Below, piece by piece: positions 25,680-63,312 of a DNA stretch of 64,000 bases. The stretch's first letter is position 1. Each line of letters opens with the position of its first letter. This DNA is from Eucommia ulmoides. Its lineage: Eukaryota > Streptophyta > Magnoliopsida > Garryales > Eucommiaceae. The DNA is taken from assembly GCA_016647705.1 (NCBI GenBank), contig CM028336.1, positions 16,047,380 through 16,111,379 on the forward strand. Direction: 5' to 3'. The position numbers and the translations under genes were made by a program. The notes below the pieces were generated by a model that did no database searches, was not told the origin of the DNA, and worked only from the letters and a program-made list of their open reading frames with translations.

Positions 25680-26065
25680 TTGTGAACATTCATACCGGAA
25701 TATGGTTTAGTGAATGTTTGAGTGAACATTGAAATTGATTGAAATATTTGAGTGAAAATTGAGTGAACTGAAATATTGTTCTGAAATATTGAGTGAATAT
25801 TCACAGTAAAAAATGAGGGAACATGGAATTTGAGTGAACTGAAATATTGAGTGAGCATTCACACATTTGAGTAAAATATTGAGTGAACGTTGTATGACCT
25901 ATTTTTCTGAAATATTTGAGTGAACATTTAGTGAACGTGAATTAAGTGAACTAAAATATTATCCTGAAATATTAAGTGAACATTCACACAAAATATTTGA
26001 GTGAAAATTGAGTGAATATGGACATGAGTAAACTAAAATATTATTCTGAAATATTAATTGAACAT
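25680..26065. repeat. Degenerate tandem repeat with AGTGAAC/AAATATT cores
   Basis: The run contains repeats of TGAAATATTGAGTGAACATTCAC-like text at irregular 25-60 bp spacing, at least a dozen cores. The unit combines AAATATT with TTGAGTGAAC. The stretch is non-coding and the carrier element is not identified. Confidence 0.7.
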
Positions 26066-26938
26066 ACACACAGTTGTAAGAATGACAAATTTGATAAATA
26101 AGAATAAATAAGAAAGGCATTTGTTGGGATTTTTTTTCTATAATTTTTTTTAATATTATAAATTTAATTATTTGAGTTAAAGGTCTTTTTTGTAATTCTA
26201 CCATGGACTAAACAATACATTTTTTTAAAAATAAAAAAGTGTATAATTTTAAAAATAATGTGTGTTATCTATCTATCTATCTACTTCAATTATAAAAAAC
26301 AGCGGTTTTTTGGAACATTTTGCTCTACCCATTATGCCCTCTAATGCAAATAGACACCCATCTCCCAACCAAAAGTGATGATTATTGGAACATTTTGTTC
26401 TATGGTTATGTCCTTTAACATATGCAAGCAAACATCTCTTTTCTAACCTAACCAAGCGTAACGTGTCCAATATGTCCTTCACCTTCAATAACTCCCCAAA
26501 TCAACCGACACCCATTTCTATAGTTGGTGGCTACATGCCAACGGTGACGCCGTAGGGAAGCAATTTGGGTACCCGATGGTTTTTTATTCTCGCCCATTGA
26601 ACGACTTTTAGAGTTCTACTTTCGTAGGGTATGAGAAGGCCTTTCGGACGGCAGCGTATCCGCTTTGAAATTTCAGCTTTCGCAACTGCAGCCGTAATTG
26701 AGGGGTGGTTGTTAGAGGAGAAGGAAAGGCTGTTGTTTTTGGAGACATCGATGCTAGAGGCAGTGAACGTGGATGCAATACAGCTTTCGAACGATGGTAG
26801 GTTAATGTGGGCATCGTTGCAATTGCGATGGTAGCTTACGGTGGGCGGAGTTCCAATTGTGACGGTGGCTCTTGGTTGCAGAAGAAAGAGAGAGAGAGAA
26901 TAAAAAAAAAATCAGAATTGAACAATTGAATCATCCCC

Positions 26939-29486
26939 TGTTACACCCCACCCTGGACACCTGTCACCCTGAGGCCGGAGTAACGTCAACACCACACTAC
27001 CTGAATATCCAACCAACTCGAAAACAACACTATGCATACATAAATATATAATCGCATATACATGCCATATACATCCTCTCATATAGGGACACACCCGTCC
27101 CCAAAATAGTAACAACAAAATATAAATATCCATGAACCTCTGACAGCTCATCTCAGAAATTCCCATATGATTCCATCGTATGACTCTATCTAGTGCCATT
27201 AGGGGGCCGACTCCTAAATTGCTCCACCTGCAAGTGTACTGCCTTCTTAATAAAATATTTTAAAAATAATAATACGTTTTAAATAATACAACATTTAAAT
27301 GGATCAATCTTAACACGTATAAACAAACATATTTTGAACATTAGTATAAAAATCAGATACCACGAGAAAACTTATTCTTCCTACCATTCAGAATCATCAT
27401 CTATATATATATATATATATTAAATATATGAAATTTATCCAAACCATCAACATAACATAATATGATAATATACCAAAGACGATATAATAAAGCACCACAT
27501 CATCATATATGATAAATATCAAATACGACAAAGTACCACATACGACAAAACACCACATATGACACCACACTATATCACACCACACCACATCACACTACCC
27601 CTACACCTCGGCTAGCCATGTGATCATTTTAATCTCACGATCGGGAGTTACAATGGTACTGTACCTCGTAGGATATGCCTTCCTAGCGGGATATAACAAC
27701 GCTCCGTTGGACTATGCCAGACAGGTGAAACATCGCTCCGCTGGACTATGCCAGACAGGTGAATATCCACCACCAATTTCCACCTCACCTCAACAACAAC
27801 AACTCATTTTCACCTCAACAACAACAACTCCGCCCACCATCAACTGCCACCTCAACAACAACCAATGAAATCCACAATATCAGAAATACCCAAAATAACG
27901 CTTGATCCATGTAAGTTAGAAAATTTATCCAATTTTTCAAGTAAACATATTTTTCCATCATATATATATATATATATGAAAATAGGTTTACAAGAAGACA
28001 GTACACTCACCTGATTATCCGTTTTCGAAGACTTTGACCGCCTATTCTCTACCGGTATTCCGGTGCTTGCAAACCTAATAGTGATAGGGCCTAAATTAAT
28101 ATTTTATGCAAACAATAACCTAATCCCGCAATGCAGACCCAAATTTTCGTAATTTCCTATTCCCCACCTTTTATTTATAAAAATTGTTATTCGGTTAATT
28201 TCACTCCGTTACTAATTATTGTATAAAATTTATTTATGTGAACGATCCCGAATTTATTATCCTGGTTACAAAATTTTGATGCTAGAATTTAATTTAATAA
28301 ACTATACTAAACTTAACGAAAAACGTTATTAAAATTAACCGTTGCGAAATTGTTACGATTGCAGGAATTGTAACGTTAAATAAAATTTAATTTAACGAGA
28401 ATTAATAATCGATTTGAAATTTCACCTGTTTCCGAATCGTTCGGGAGCCACGAGATGGGTTTTGGATTTTTGGTGAGGTGGTTTGTGCAATTTTCCCTTT
28501 TCTTTTCCTTTTTCCTTTTTCTCTTTCTTCTTCCTTTTTCTTCATCTTTTCCCGTTTTCTACTTCTGTGCTCAGGACTAGCCGTCGACGAGCCCCGTCGA
28601 CACAACACACACCCATGGAGACACACTGGACAATGAGCAACACACACACGCAGAGACCGAATCCAAACCACCGCCACATCGACCGACAACCCTACAGCAC
28701 CCCCACGCTGGACCACCGAATCTACTCTCTCTCTCTACTCTCAACTCCGGCGACACCCTCTACACCAACCACCAACAAACTCACACCAAATTACCTTCAA
28801 ACCAACCAGACGATGGCACAACACACACACACAGAGCACACACACACACAGAGCAGACACACACATACATGCACTACTATCTCTCTCTAATTTACCACCG
28901 GCCACTCCATATCGTTCTGCACACACACACACACATGCGCGCGCGCACAAGCACACACAACACATGAACAAGGCAGAAACAGAGCATACACACACACTCA
29001 CCAGACGAACGGACAGCCACATACATACACTAACACCACCAACCGGACCATCGCAGACCCTCTCCCTCTCTCTTTGTTTTCTGTTTCTGTTTTTTTTTTG
29101 CCAACCAACTACGACACACACCCACAGGAAAAATACGAACACACACCCACATTGCGTTTCTGGTTCTCTATGTTGAATTCTCGCCGCCGACGAGTTTTCT
29201 TTCTCTAACCCACCGCCGGTGACGACTCCGGCGATTAACGACGAGCACACCCACACCGCCCACGTCTCTCTTCTCACTAATTTCTCTGTTTTTCTCCTCT
29301 TTTTCAGCCCCTCATAAATGTAGGGATGGAGATATATATATATATGTTGACAAAGTGAGCACAAGCCCCTTACCGACCTATCTCTCAAATTTTAAATTAA
29401 AAACTATAACACCAACCACCCTTTTATTTTTGAAATTTGCTCAAATGTGACTCAAATTGTACATATAAGAAAATCAGGGTCTTACA
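26939..29486. mobile_element. Solo LTR (2.55 kb) with perfect 5-bp target duplication
   Basis: The sequence starts TGTTACACCCCACCCTGG, ends AGGGTCTTACA (TG...CA) and is flanked by TCCCC on both sides (26934-26938, 29487-29491). No internal retrotransposon region is present, so it is a solo LTR left by recombination. It is homologous to 58763-61459. Inside are a duplicated 35-bp unit with CTGGACTATGCCAGACAGGT (27705-27765) and a CA/GT-rich tract at 28800-29130. Reading frames over the CA tract are compositional. The perfect duplication suggests moderate age. Confidence 0.85.
28590..29130. repeat. CA-rich simple-sequence tract
   Basis: Many interrupted ACACACAC runs, a GCGCGCGC run at 28937-28946 and a T-run at 29091 lie inside the solo LTR. 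The similar LTR at 58763 has an ACACAC-rich stretch at the corresponding place (about 60440-60610), so the richness is ancestral to the family. Confidence 0.8.
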
Positions 29487-29587
29487 TCCCCTGTGACTCG
29501 AAGAAAACAAAGATTGTTTCTTCGTGGATGGCAGAGGCGATGGTGTTGGTATGCCTGCCGACGGTGATTATAGGTTGTCCGATTCCG

Positions 29588-29676
29588 GACCCTCTATTGA
29601 TTAACGTGTTGACATGGTCGGAGATGGCGATGGACCCTCTATTGATTGACGTGTTGACATGGTCGGAGATGGCTGT
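29588..29676 (+). repeat. Short tandem duplication, about 48 bp, two copies
   Basis: GACCCTCTATTGATT is followed by ACGTGTTGACATGGTCGGAG and GATGGC, repeated twice in frame. It lies in an unassigned open frame of about 104 codons (29447-29761) that shows no known domain. It may belong to a gene fragment captured by the surrounding Helitron-like element. Confidence 0.6.
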
Positions 29677-29879
29677 GTTCGTGGGTAAAGGCAACGACGT
29701 CGGAGTTGTTCATTGCGGGATTTATTCTGGGTTGCAGAGTATGAGAGAGTTGTTGTACTAGGCGGAGAACGACTCTCTGTTCTTCGCAGTAGTGATGTTG
29801 CAAATGATTTGACAGTTGGCGATACTTCATCGTCATGTTTTCGCCTTCATGTTTGGATCCCTCACACAACACACATAAA

Positions 29880-31240
29880 GTGAAATAGCTAGAAGGATGA
29901 AAAAGAAGATGAACATGTTAGCTTATTATACTTACAACCTTAAAATTACGTTTTAACAACAAAAAATTAATTAATATTATATTTCAACCCTACATGATGG
30001 CATGTGTATCTCACATGCTAAAAAACTGTCCACATTAATGTCACTTTAAACAAAAGGACTACATAAAAATTCTGAAATAAAAAGAAGGACCACATTGAAA
30101 GAAAATAAATTAGAGAACAAAATACGCTGCAAAGAGGAGGACGAAAAATGTAATTCCCACCCCCACCCCCCACCCCAAAAAAAATAGAGTACATTTGATT
30201 TCAAGTTATTAGCGTCTTAGGTTTACTTCGGTAGCATTTAAATGGAAATGGAATTGCAGTACCATCTTTTTCTACTTTGGGAGGGGTAGGGAAAAGGGGT
30301 ACATAAGGGTATATATAAATATACTCAAGATTTGATTTAAGTAATAGAGCACCTTAGGTTGCGCTTGGAAGCGCTTAATTGGACTAAAACAAAATTCAAA
30401 TTCAAATTAACAATTGCATATTTTTAAATTGTGTTTGGATGGTTGATATCATTATGGTAAGGGGACTTTAAAATTCATCTTTTAAATTTTCTAGATTAGT
30501 TATTGCTAAATAAAACTTAAAAAAATCCTTCATATTTCCCGTGAAACTAATCAACATAAAATGACATCTCCAAATAGGACCTAAAGTAGTCTTTTAAGCC
30601 CAATAAATTCTTCCACAGATCTACGCTTCTCCATCTCGAGATGAAATTACATCAACAAAATTTAGAAAACTCCAAAAAATAATTATTTTTTGCTTTCGTA
30701 AAATAAAATAATACTTTTAGTTTTTAATTTTTTAAGATACAAAAGAATCTACATCTACACTTTCTAAAAACAAGTAATTTTAAAATTAAAAGATAATAAA
30801 ATTAAAAATAAAATAAAATTACTTAGTAAAATAATGACTCTTATAACTAGAGTACAAATTGAAGAGTTCCTAGGTATAACATATGATTCCGTCACTTTAT
30901 TTAAGGATTTGTTACAAATTCATTTAAATTATCCTCCATGTACTCAAACACCAGATATAAGCTGCGACACATTCTTGAAGTAACATTGGGATGATTCAGT
31001 TGTCTCAGAATCATAATCTCCCTTTATTTTTACCTTTTTTTTAGAAATAATAATATATTTTTTATAGATATAATAATTATTAAGATATTATTTGTACACT
31101 ATTAAATACATTTTTTATTTTTAAATATATATATATTTTTAAATATTAACTTCTTAAATTTCAACATACCTAACTTATTTATCATTAATAAATGGTTACA
31201 TATACCATCAATAGAATTTGAATAATAATATCACACATGA
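29880..31240. other. AT-rich sequence upstream of CDC5, no gene seen
   Basis: The stretch is AT-rich with no coding text recognised. A C-run (CCCACCCCC) is at about 30158-30174. The 30220-30600 segment contains GCGCTTGGAAGCGCTTAA, possibly a MITE end, not resolved. Confidence 0.4.
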
Positions 31241-31309
31241 TCCTGTTGCACGTGCGTAATTACTAGTAAATCAAAATTATTTTACCCGAATATCAATATT
31301 TCGTATTGA

Positions 31310-56367
<25,058 letters not shown>

Positions 56368-56730
56368 AAAACCCGGCTGTCAAATGTTACACACTTACAC
56401 TCGTACCCTTTTTGATTTTGCTCTTTGTTGGTTATGCAAGAACTGTAGATGCTTACTTTGGTCGTTTTCTGGTGGGTCGAAGCTAGGCAAAGTGTTGTCG
56501 AGGATACCTGTATTAATGTACATGTTTTGAATATGTTAAATTGAAGATAGAGGGACTTTTAAATCTTGTTGTGTCTGTGGACTGCAGTGTAATTTCTATG
56601 AAATTGAGCTTTGGAAGGATTTGATTCTGTTGAACCGGATGAAATTTTTGCTATTGTACCATCGTCATAATTCTTGTGATTCTTCTGCTAACTATCATAA
56701 TGTATTATTATGTTAAAAAATAAAAAAAAA
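56368..56730 (+). terminator. CDC5 3'-UTR and probable poly(A) region
   Basis: After the stop codon comes a T/G-rich stretch with TGTGTCTGTGG and TGTA-like far-upstream signals, then A-rich AATAAA-like sequence (ttaaaaaataaaaaaaaataatg) at 56713-56736, the pattern expected of a plant polyadenylation region. The exact cleavage site is inferred, not seen. Confidence 0.4.
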
Positions 56731-56736
56731 TAATGA

Positions 56737-57500
56737 AAAAATCTTTATTAAATGGAATTCTTTTAGATATATCGATTTAATAAAATGAAAAATAAATATG
56801 CGAAATTCTTTATTAAATGGATTTTTTTTGGATATATCCATTTAAACCCTGAATTAAGCCAAAAAAAAATCATCTTTTTAGTTAATAGTATAATTTTACT
56901 TTTGAGATCAACATACGTGTGTAATTTATCTTTAGTTGGTGCAAGACATCATTTTGTACGAGTGCTTTTTTGGAAATATAATTAATTTTTTTATTTTTTA
57001 TTTTTCAAAAAACATGATTAAATGAATGTCACGCGTAAAAATTAAGAAATTTTTGGAATAAGCAAGTCACAATTTTTATTTTTATTTTTTTAATAATAAT
57101 CTATTTTCGTAAATATTTAAATGCTTAAAATTAAGATGAGACCAATTTGGTGAAAATGTATTTTTTAAAAAACTTCAAATTTTAATCCAAACCATCTTTG
57201 TTTTGAGAAACTAAATAACGCTTTTTTCCGCTAAATTAAGTAAAGTCCTATCTTAGTGGAGTACCTTTCTAAACAAGATTTCACTCTATTTGAAAATCGT
57301 AGTGGTATGAAACAGTCTTTTTTAATTTAGAGTAATATTGATATATTCCAAAATGTTCCATTTTACTTTCAACGTAGTATGATAATTTTTTTTTTTCATT
57401 TTTTGTAACTTAATAATATAACAACAACAACATAATAATAATAATAATAAGAAAAAGAAGAAGAAAATCATAAGAATATAACAATAATACAATAACTATA
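56737..57500. other. AT-rich intergenic sequence downstream of CDC5
   Basis: No gene is recognised. TAATAATAATAATAA microsatellite sequence lies at about 57433-57449. A small duplicated TTCTTTATTAAATGGAATT segment occurs at 56744 and 56800. Confidence 0.5.
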
Positions 57501-58460
57501 GTACAATAAGCAAAAAATTTCTATCCTTTAGAGGAGTTCAAAAGTTTGAGTACTATACCCCTTTATACCTGATCTTCAGTTGGACAACCAAAGAATACTC
57601 TCGCCTTTGCTGGTTTTTCAATAAGAAAACTATATCCCTTTATACGTTTTTCTTGATTAATTTAAAACTTCATCAACTCAACATAAACTTGAGTCTATTA
57701 TTCCAAGACCTAGTGCACTTTTTATCATCCAAGAATCTAAAACAGTTCTTTCCTCTTCAGGCAAGAGTCAAGTAAATCTCTCAAATCAAAAGAGCATGCA
57801 ACCAAAACATTTTGTATTGGGTCATCTTTTCTACCATGATATCTTGGTACATCTTTACAATAAACTTTTACCTGAACATGTGTTCCATCAAGTGCACCAG
57901 TGCAATCATGATATAATAAATATTCCTAATTGTGTGAAATTCAAAAGAAAAATGAACAACAAAGCAAATGATAAAATATATATACCTTGAACTGTGGATA
58001 GAACCTATTATTGTTGACGATTTTCAAAGGGACATTTAGTCCTTCGGGTTGTCTAAGAAATTATTTCTCCAAAGATACTGTAGCTCGCAAGACACGATAA
58101 AAATATCGAGATATTGTCTTTTTAGAATGTCGAAAAAAAAAAACAAAATGGTACGATTTTTTACATTGTGTCCTAATATGTGAAGAAATTTGGCAACTTG
58201 CTCTTCAAAATGATTCTGGCTCATGCACACTGACTTTTTTCATTGTTACTAATTTGTTTTAGTAATTCACTGTGAACCTTCTCTATTGTTTTTTTCATTT
58301 TGTCTAATGAATGGATTAAAGTTACATTTTTATTAGTAACATGAATATAAAATAACAAATACGCAACAATTTAAGCAGTCATTCGACACTTTCCATCCCA
58401 CTCGACACTCGTCAACAAATTTATCCAATTCTTTCTTGAGTATCCATTTACCGTGAATAC
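57500..58460 (-). pseudogene. PIF/Harbinger transposase remnant (DDE_Tnp4, HARBI1-like)
   Basis: On the minus strand 58230-58036 gives MSQNHFEEQVAKFLHILGHNVKNRT, the family's N-terminal helix-turn-helix-like block (usual form EEQVAIFLHILAHNVKNR). After a break, 57907-57740 gives DCTGALDGTHVQVKV and PRY-GRKDDPIQNVLVACSFD, the core with the first catalytic Asp (DGTH) and the RGRK-QNV motif; the usual RGRK is HGRK here. The following F-YVL-GWEGSA region and the later Asp/Glu are not seen, and stops and frame changes separate the parts. Further upstream (58380-58450) ILKKELDKFVDE-like text may be a linked Myb-like partner. Confidence 0.75.
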
Positions 58461-58762
58461 GAATAAGTTTTTGTATAAAAAAAATCAAGATCTAATTTCA
58501 TTTTAAAAATTCTGTACTGACTTGTCAATTTTCAAGGAAAAATAAAATAAATACAATTTTTTTTTTAAAAAAAAAATCATGCTTTAAATGAGAAAGTTAA
58601 CACCCCCACAATACTTTTTTCTTCTATTGTAATCAAGTTTTATACACGTGTTCTTCTATTGGAGTAAAAAATTATAAAATATATGCAACAATGATAAGAC
58701 AATTACCATTATTCACTAATTTCATATGTATGTTTAAAAGATAAATCATATCACATAATTCT

Positions 58763-61459
58763 TGTCACAACCCGTCCCGGACATCCGTCATTCTGAGACT
58801 GGCGTGATTACAACATGACATCACCAAAATCCCAAATAAACTAATGAAATAAAACTATACACACATTTAAATAATACAAACATCTATTATGGGGGACACG
58901 CCCGTCCCAAAATTTATGAACTGAAAGTATTTATCCATGAACCTTTTATAGGTTCGCCTTTGACAGCTTCTATCGACCGCCTATATGACTCCATCACATA
59001 GCTCTACTTAGTGTCAGTAGAGGACCGACTCCTAACTGTTGTACCTGCGAGTGTACTGTCTTCTTAGTAAAACATTTTTAAAATAATGACACATTCTAAA
59101 TATCACCATAATTAAATATGAATCAAGCATAAGTATATAAGCAGTGAAAATTAAGCGATATAGATAAGCTCCATCTAGTATAAAATCGTACCGATCACCA
59201 TAATAAATAATAAATCACCCAATATAAGTAAAATACCACATTTCAAATGCACACCTCAAACACACATCTCAAACACACCACTCCACCACAACACACACAC
59301 TCTGGCCAGCCCTAATGATCGTTTTAACCTCACGATCGGGAATTTGCAACGGTACCGTACCATCCGTAGGATATGCCTTCCTACGAACACTTATCACTCC
59401 GCCGAAGCGGATAATCACTGCGCAGTATAAACGTCTAATATCACTCTGCCGAAGCAGATAAATACCACTCCGCCGAAGCGGATAACATCACTCCGCCGAA
59501 GTAGATAAATACTATGGCATCATCAAATTAACTACAGCATCATCGAATCACAACACAATAAATATCGTCTATTCACCACATCTATCTCTTTTCCTCAAAA
59601 CCAACATTTAAATCCAGAAACCATATTTCACACCTTCTTTTAAAGAAACGTCTGATTTTATCAACACCACTTTTCCACCCTTTATTTTTAGAAAACCAGG
59701 CATTTTTAGAAAAACAGATGTTTCTTATTCTCTTTTAAAATCACCGTCTGACTTCACCAAATCCAACAAAAAAACCATTTTCAACTTCTTTTCGAAAACT
59801 GTCGAAATCTTCCAAAAATCCAGCTTACCAACTCACCCAAATCCTACTTGATCCATATCATTTATAAATTCGTGTCGTTTAGGTAACACATATTTAATCA
59901 TATATATACATAGAAAAATAGTTTGGTAAGAAGACAGTACACTCACCTTGATATTCATTTTGCAAAACTGACATTGACCGCACTCCATCTGGACGCCAGT
60001 GCCTGCGAACCTAATAGTAACAGAATCTAAATTAATATCTAAAACATCCTAATCATGCAATGCAGACCCTATATTCCGAATCGTTACTAATTTTAGGTAC
60101 CACGTACTTTAAATTAATTAATTATCACGAAATTATTATGATTTTAAGATTTGTAATACTAACTAAAATTTAATTTAACGAGAATTAATAATCCATTGAA
60201 ATTTCACCTGTTTCCGAAACGTTTGGCGACCACGAGATAGGTTTTGGATTTTTCCTGGGTTGGTTTCTGCAATTTCCTCTTTTTTTTTTTTTTTTTCATC
60301 CTGGTTGTGCCTACGGTTTCCGTTTCAGTTTGCGATTCCAACAACCAACGCCGAAGAGCTCTCGTCGCCGACCAAAACTCTCTACCCCACCAACTCCTCC
60401 CTCTTTCACTCTCTCCGTCAACCTTCACCGTGGGCGATCAACACACACACCCGCAACAGTAAAATAGTACACACACACATACACGGTCGGATGAACAGGG
60501 CACATACACACAGACTCGCCGGATGAACAGGACACACGCACACTCGCCGAAGGGACAACGACGATTACACACACACGCGCACACCAGCTGAACGACGAAC
60601 ACATACACAACGACCGATCGACGGCGATCACCTACCACCGGAACAATCGACCACTCCGCCGCCGACGATACCCACATACACTGTCTCGCTGTCAACGACC
60701 GCCCACCCACAACCGTCGAATGAACAAATAAAAACATACCCACACCCAGACTGGACTGAATGGATGAACCACGCCATGCCCGACCGTACAACCAACGTCA
60801 CCGCCGACGAACAACGACGCCTTCTCTCTCTCTCCCATTTTCTTTTATTATTATTTTTTTCTGATTTCCTCTCGATCCTTCTTACATGATTGAATCGCTT
60901 ATATATGCATGAATTTAGTGGTTGCGTTTGATCCTAGCTCGCCACGTCAAAACCTCCGTCCGATTCTCTGCGTCTTCTGGTTGTCCGTGTGTCTATATAT
61001 ATATATAATCTCTTATTTACATTAACCACCCCTATTTCCTTTAAGTTTTTTATTTGAATCCCCATCCAAGTTTTTAATTTTCCTTAAAATCATAAATTCA
61101 CCCCTTTATTTTAAATTGAAAATAACACATCCTACCCCAATTTTTCTACATGTTAAAATGCGGCTAATAAATATATATATGCACGGAAGTTAGGATCTTA
61201 AGGGCCCGATCCTCATCTCCACCATTTCTTTTTCTATAATTCTAGTATGTATATATAATTGTACTTAAACCCCCTTCATTTTAGTTAAGTTTATGAATTA
61301 AAACAAATTTTATTTTATTTTAATGTTTTTGAAAGTTTACCATTTGGTCCCCTAAACTTTTAAATTACATCTTTGATTTCAAAATCCTCCCTGCTATTTT
61401 TTGAAATATTATAAAAATGCAACCAAAATTATTTGTCTCTAAGAAATCGGGGTCTTACA
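58763..61459. mobile_element. Solo LTR (2.70 kb), same family as 26939-29486
   Basis: It starts TGTCACAACCCGTCCCGGAC and ends CGGGGTCTTACA. Flanks are ATTCT and ATTCC, a 5-bp duplication with one mismatch. Colinear blocks with the first copy include CTGCGAGTGTACTGTCTTCTTA, CACGATCGGGA, GTAGGATATGCCTTCCTA, AAGACAGTACACTCACCT, and AATGCAGACCC. It holds four to five ACTCCGCCGAAGCGGATAA units at 59390-59510, where the first copy has two GCTCCGCTGGACTATGCCAG units. No internal region is present. Confidence 0.8.
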
Positions 61460-63045
61460 ATTCCATTTGGGAAAATTGTAAAAAATGCAAATCAACCACA
61501 AAAACTCATTTATGAAAATTTAAAAAGGAGAAAATAATATAAATCAAGAAAAAGAACTATGAAACAAAGGATTAACATCTAAATCTTTCAATTATTATAG
61601 AGCAAATATAACTAGATACATGCCACTTGCAGATCATCCAAGCATGAGGTCCCAACCATAGAAAATGAGTATAGATATGGAATCAGCTAGAAGAGGTTTT
61701 TATATGAGTGGCTGTAAGGTAATAGTTTTAGGGGACAAAATTATAATTTCTCTTTTTACATTGTTCCGGCAGGCTTTTGCCCATTACAAAAAGTTTTTCA
61801 CTTCTACCTCCTGTCGGAGTCTGGCTGATCAATTTGCTATACATGTTCTTTTTTTCTCTACATTTTGGGAAGAAACAAAATGGAGGCATTTTTCTCTCAA
61901 TTCTCACCCTATTTTTCTCCAATTCTTTGTTATCTCTTATCCTCCATTTTAATACCAAACAAGACAAATGAAGAGAATCCTATTTCTAATTTCTCTTCTC
62001 TTCAATTGTCTCAACCGAAACGGACTCTTAGGCTTGTTTGGTTGAATGAAATGAAATGGAATTAGAGTGAAACGAGAGACTGAATGATATGAATTTATCA
62101 ATGAAATTACTATTAATTTCTCTTATTTAATTATTATTATATGCTTAAAAGAATGGAATGGAATAAATATTTTTTTACATATCAATTTTGAAATCAAATT
62201 CATTCACAATATATACCTAAAAATAGATTATTTAAAAACAATAATTACAAAATATGAAGAATATCTCATATGAAAAATATTTAAAATTTACCAACAATTA
62301 AAATCGTTTTGTTCTTAGATTTTTATTTTCACTTTTAAAAGATTAATAGATTTTCTTTTTCTCAAAAAATTATTTTTGTTTAGGAATAGAAATGTATTTT
62401 TTGTTCTCAAGTTTCCACTTTCATTTCCAATATAGATTTTTTTCCTTAAATTTCTATTTCCTATTCAGAAAAATAAATAGATTTTTTGTTCCCAGATTCT
62501 TATTTTTGTTTGGAAAATTGTGACATTTTTTTGTTCTCCAATTTATGTTTTTATTTTAAGAACATGATTTTTTGTTTTCTTTCAAATTTTTATTTTTGTT
62601 CGAAATATAAATTTGTGAACAATAAAATATTTTTTTTTTTAGGAACATAAACTGAAACAAAAAAACATATTTCTATTCTAAAAGAACAAAAAAATTCTAT
62701 TTCTATTCCAGAAATAAAAATATAATAAAAAAAATATTATTTTTTAAATAAAAATAAAATATTTTGTGTTTGTCATGGATATTATTTTTTATTTAAATTA
62801 ATATAAAATTAATTTATACGAAACATTACAATTATTATCAAATTGAGAACTATAAAAATTAAACGAGATAAGATATTTTAGTTATAGTTAAAAAAAAAAA
62901 AAAAAAGAAGATAAAATATGAAATTCATTTTAGCCCATAAAATATGAATGCAATTCCATTCATTTTCATTCCTAAATTTTTTGAAAATACTACGAGACCC
63001 GCCAATCACCGCACCGCCGAGCCAAACACTTCCGCCATCCCCTGC
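61460..63045. other. Intergenic sequence, no gene seen
   Basis: The stretch is AT-rich. A TTAGGCTTGTTTGGTTGAATG motif at 62028-62048 looks like one end of a GGAATGGAATG-type MITE. T/A-rich TTTTTGTT-C repeats fill 62280-62760. Confidence 0.5.
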
Positions 63046-63049
63046 GTCA

Positions 63050-63312
63050 CCAGCCAACAGTACCATTTCCGCCTTCTCTCTCTCTCTCTCTAACGCTGGG
63101 TACCATCCCCACCCAGCGCCCATCAGAAACTCCACCCACCGTCCCCAATTCTACTTTTTATTTCTCTCGGCTCTTCTAGTTTCTAAAGAAGTCACCCGAG
63201 ATTTAGGTAATAGGTTTGCAGATTTAGGGTTTGGGTGCAGTGGTGAAAGCGATCATCTTCTTCTGGGTTTGTAGATCAAGTTTCTGGATCTCCGGAGATC
63301 AGTCTCCAGAGG
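63050..63312 (+). other. Probable 5'-UTR exon of a gene continuing past the window
   Basis: A CT-rich leader (CTCTCTCTCTCTCTAACGC at 63077) is followed by GATTTAGGTAATAGG, GATTTAGGGTTTGGG and a donor-like CCAGAG|GTCAGTGC at about 63310. After this the sequence becomes T-rich and intron-like. This is the usual look of a plant non-coding first exon. The 108-codon frame from 62948 across it has no recognised domain; whether its last part is translated cannot be said. Confidence 0.35.

Larger units (their letters stand above)
26270..31263 (+). mobile_element. Probable Helitron, split by a solo LTR
   Basis: A TCTATCTACTTCAATTATAA start near 26273 followed by ACATTTTGCTCTACCCATTATGCCCTCT resembles plant Helitron 5' ends. 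At 31240-31263 a GCACGTGC palindrome followed about 7 bp later by CTAGT resembles a Helitron 3' end (hairpin plus CTRRT). Removing the inserted LTR (26939-29486) leaves about 2.4 kb. The expected T after CTAGT is not present (A is), and no Rep/helicase sequence is seen, so it would be non-autonomous. Gene-like segments at 26500-26890 and 29490-29880 could be captured sequence. Confidence 0.35.

Noticed and set aside
28741-29388. 215-codon open frame on the minus strand
   Set aside because: It lies over the CA/GT-rich tract of the solo LTR and is mostly Val/Cys/Ala from GTGTGT repeats; no domain is visible.
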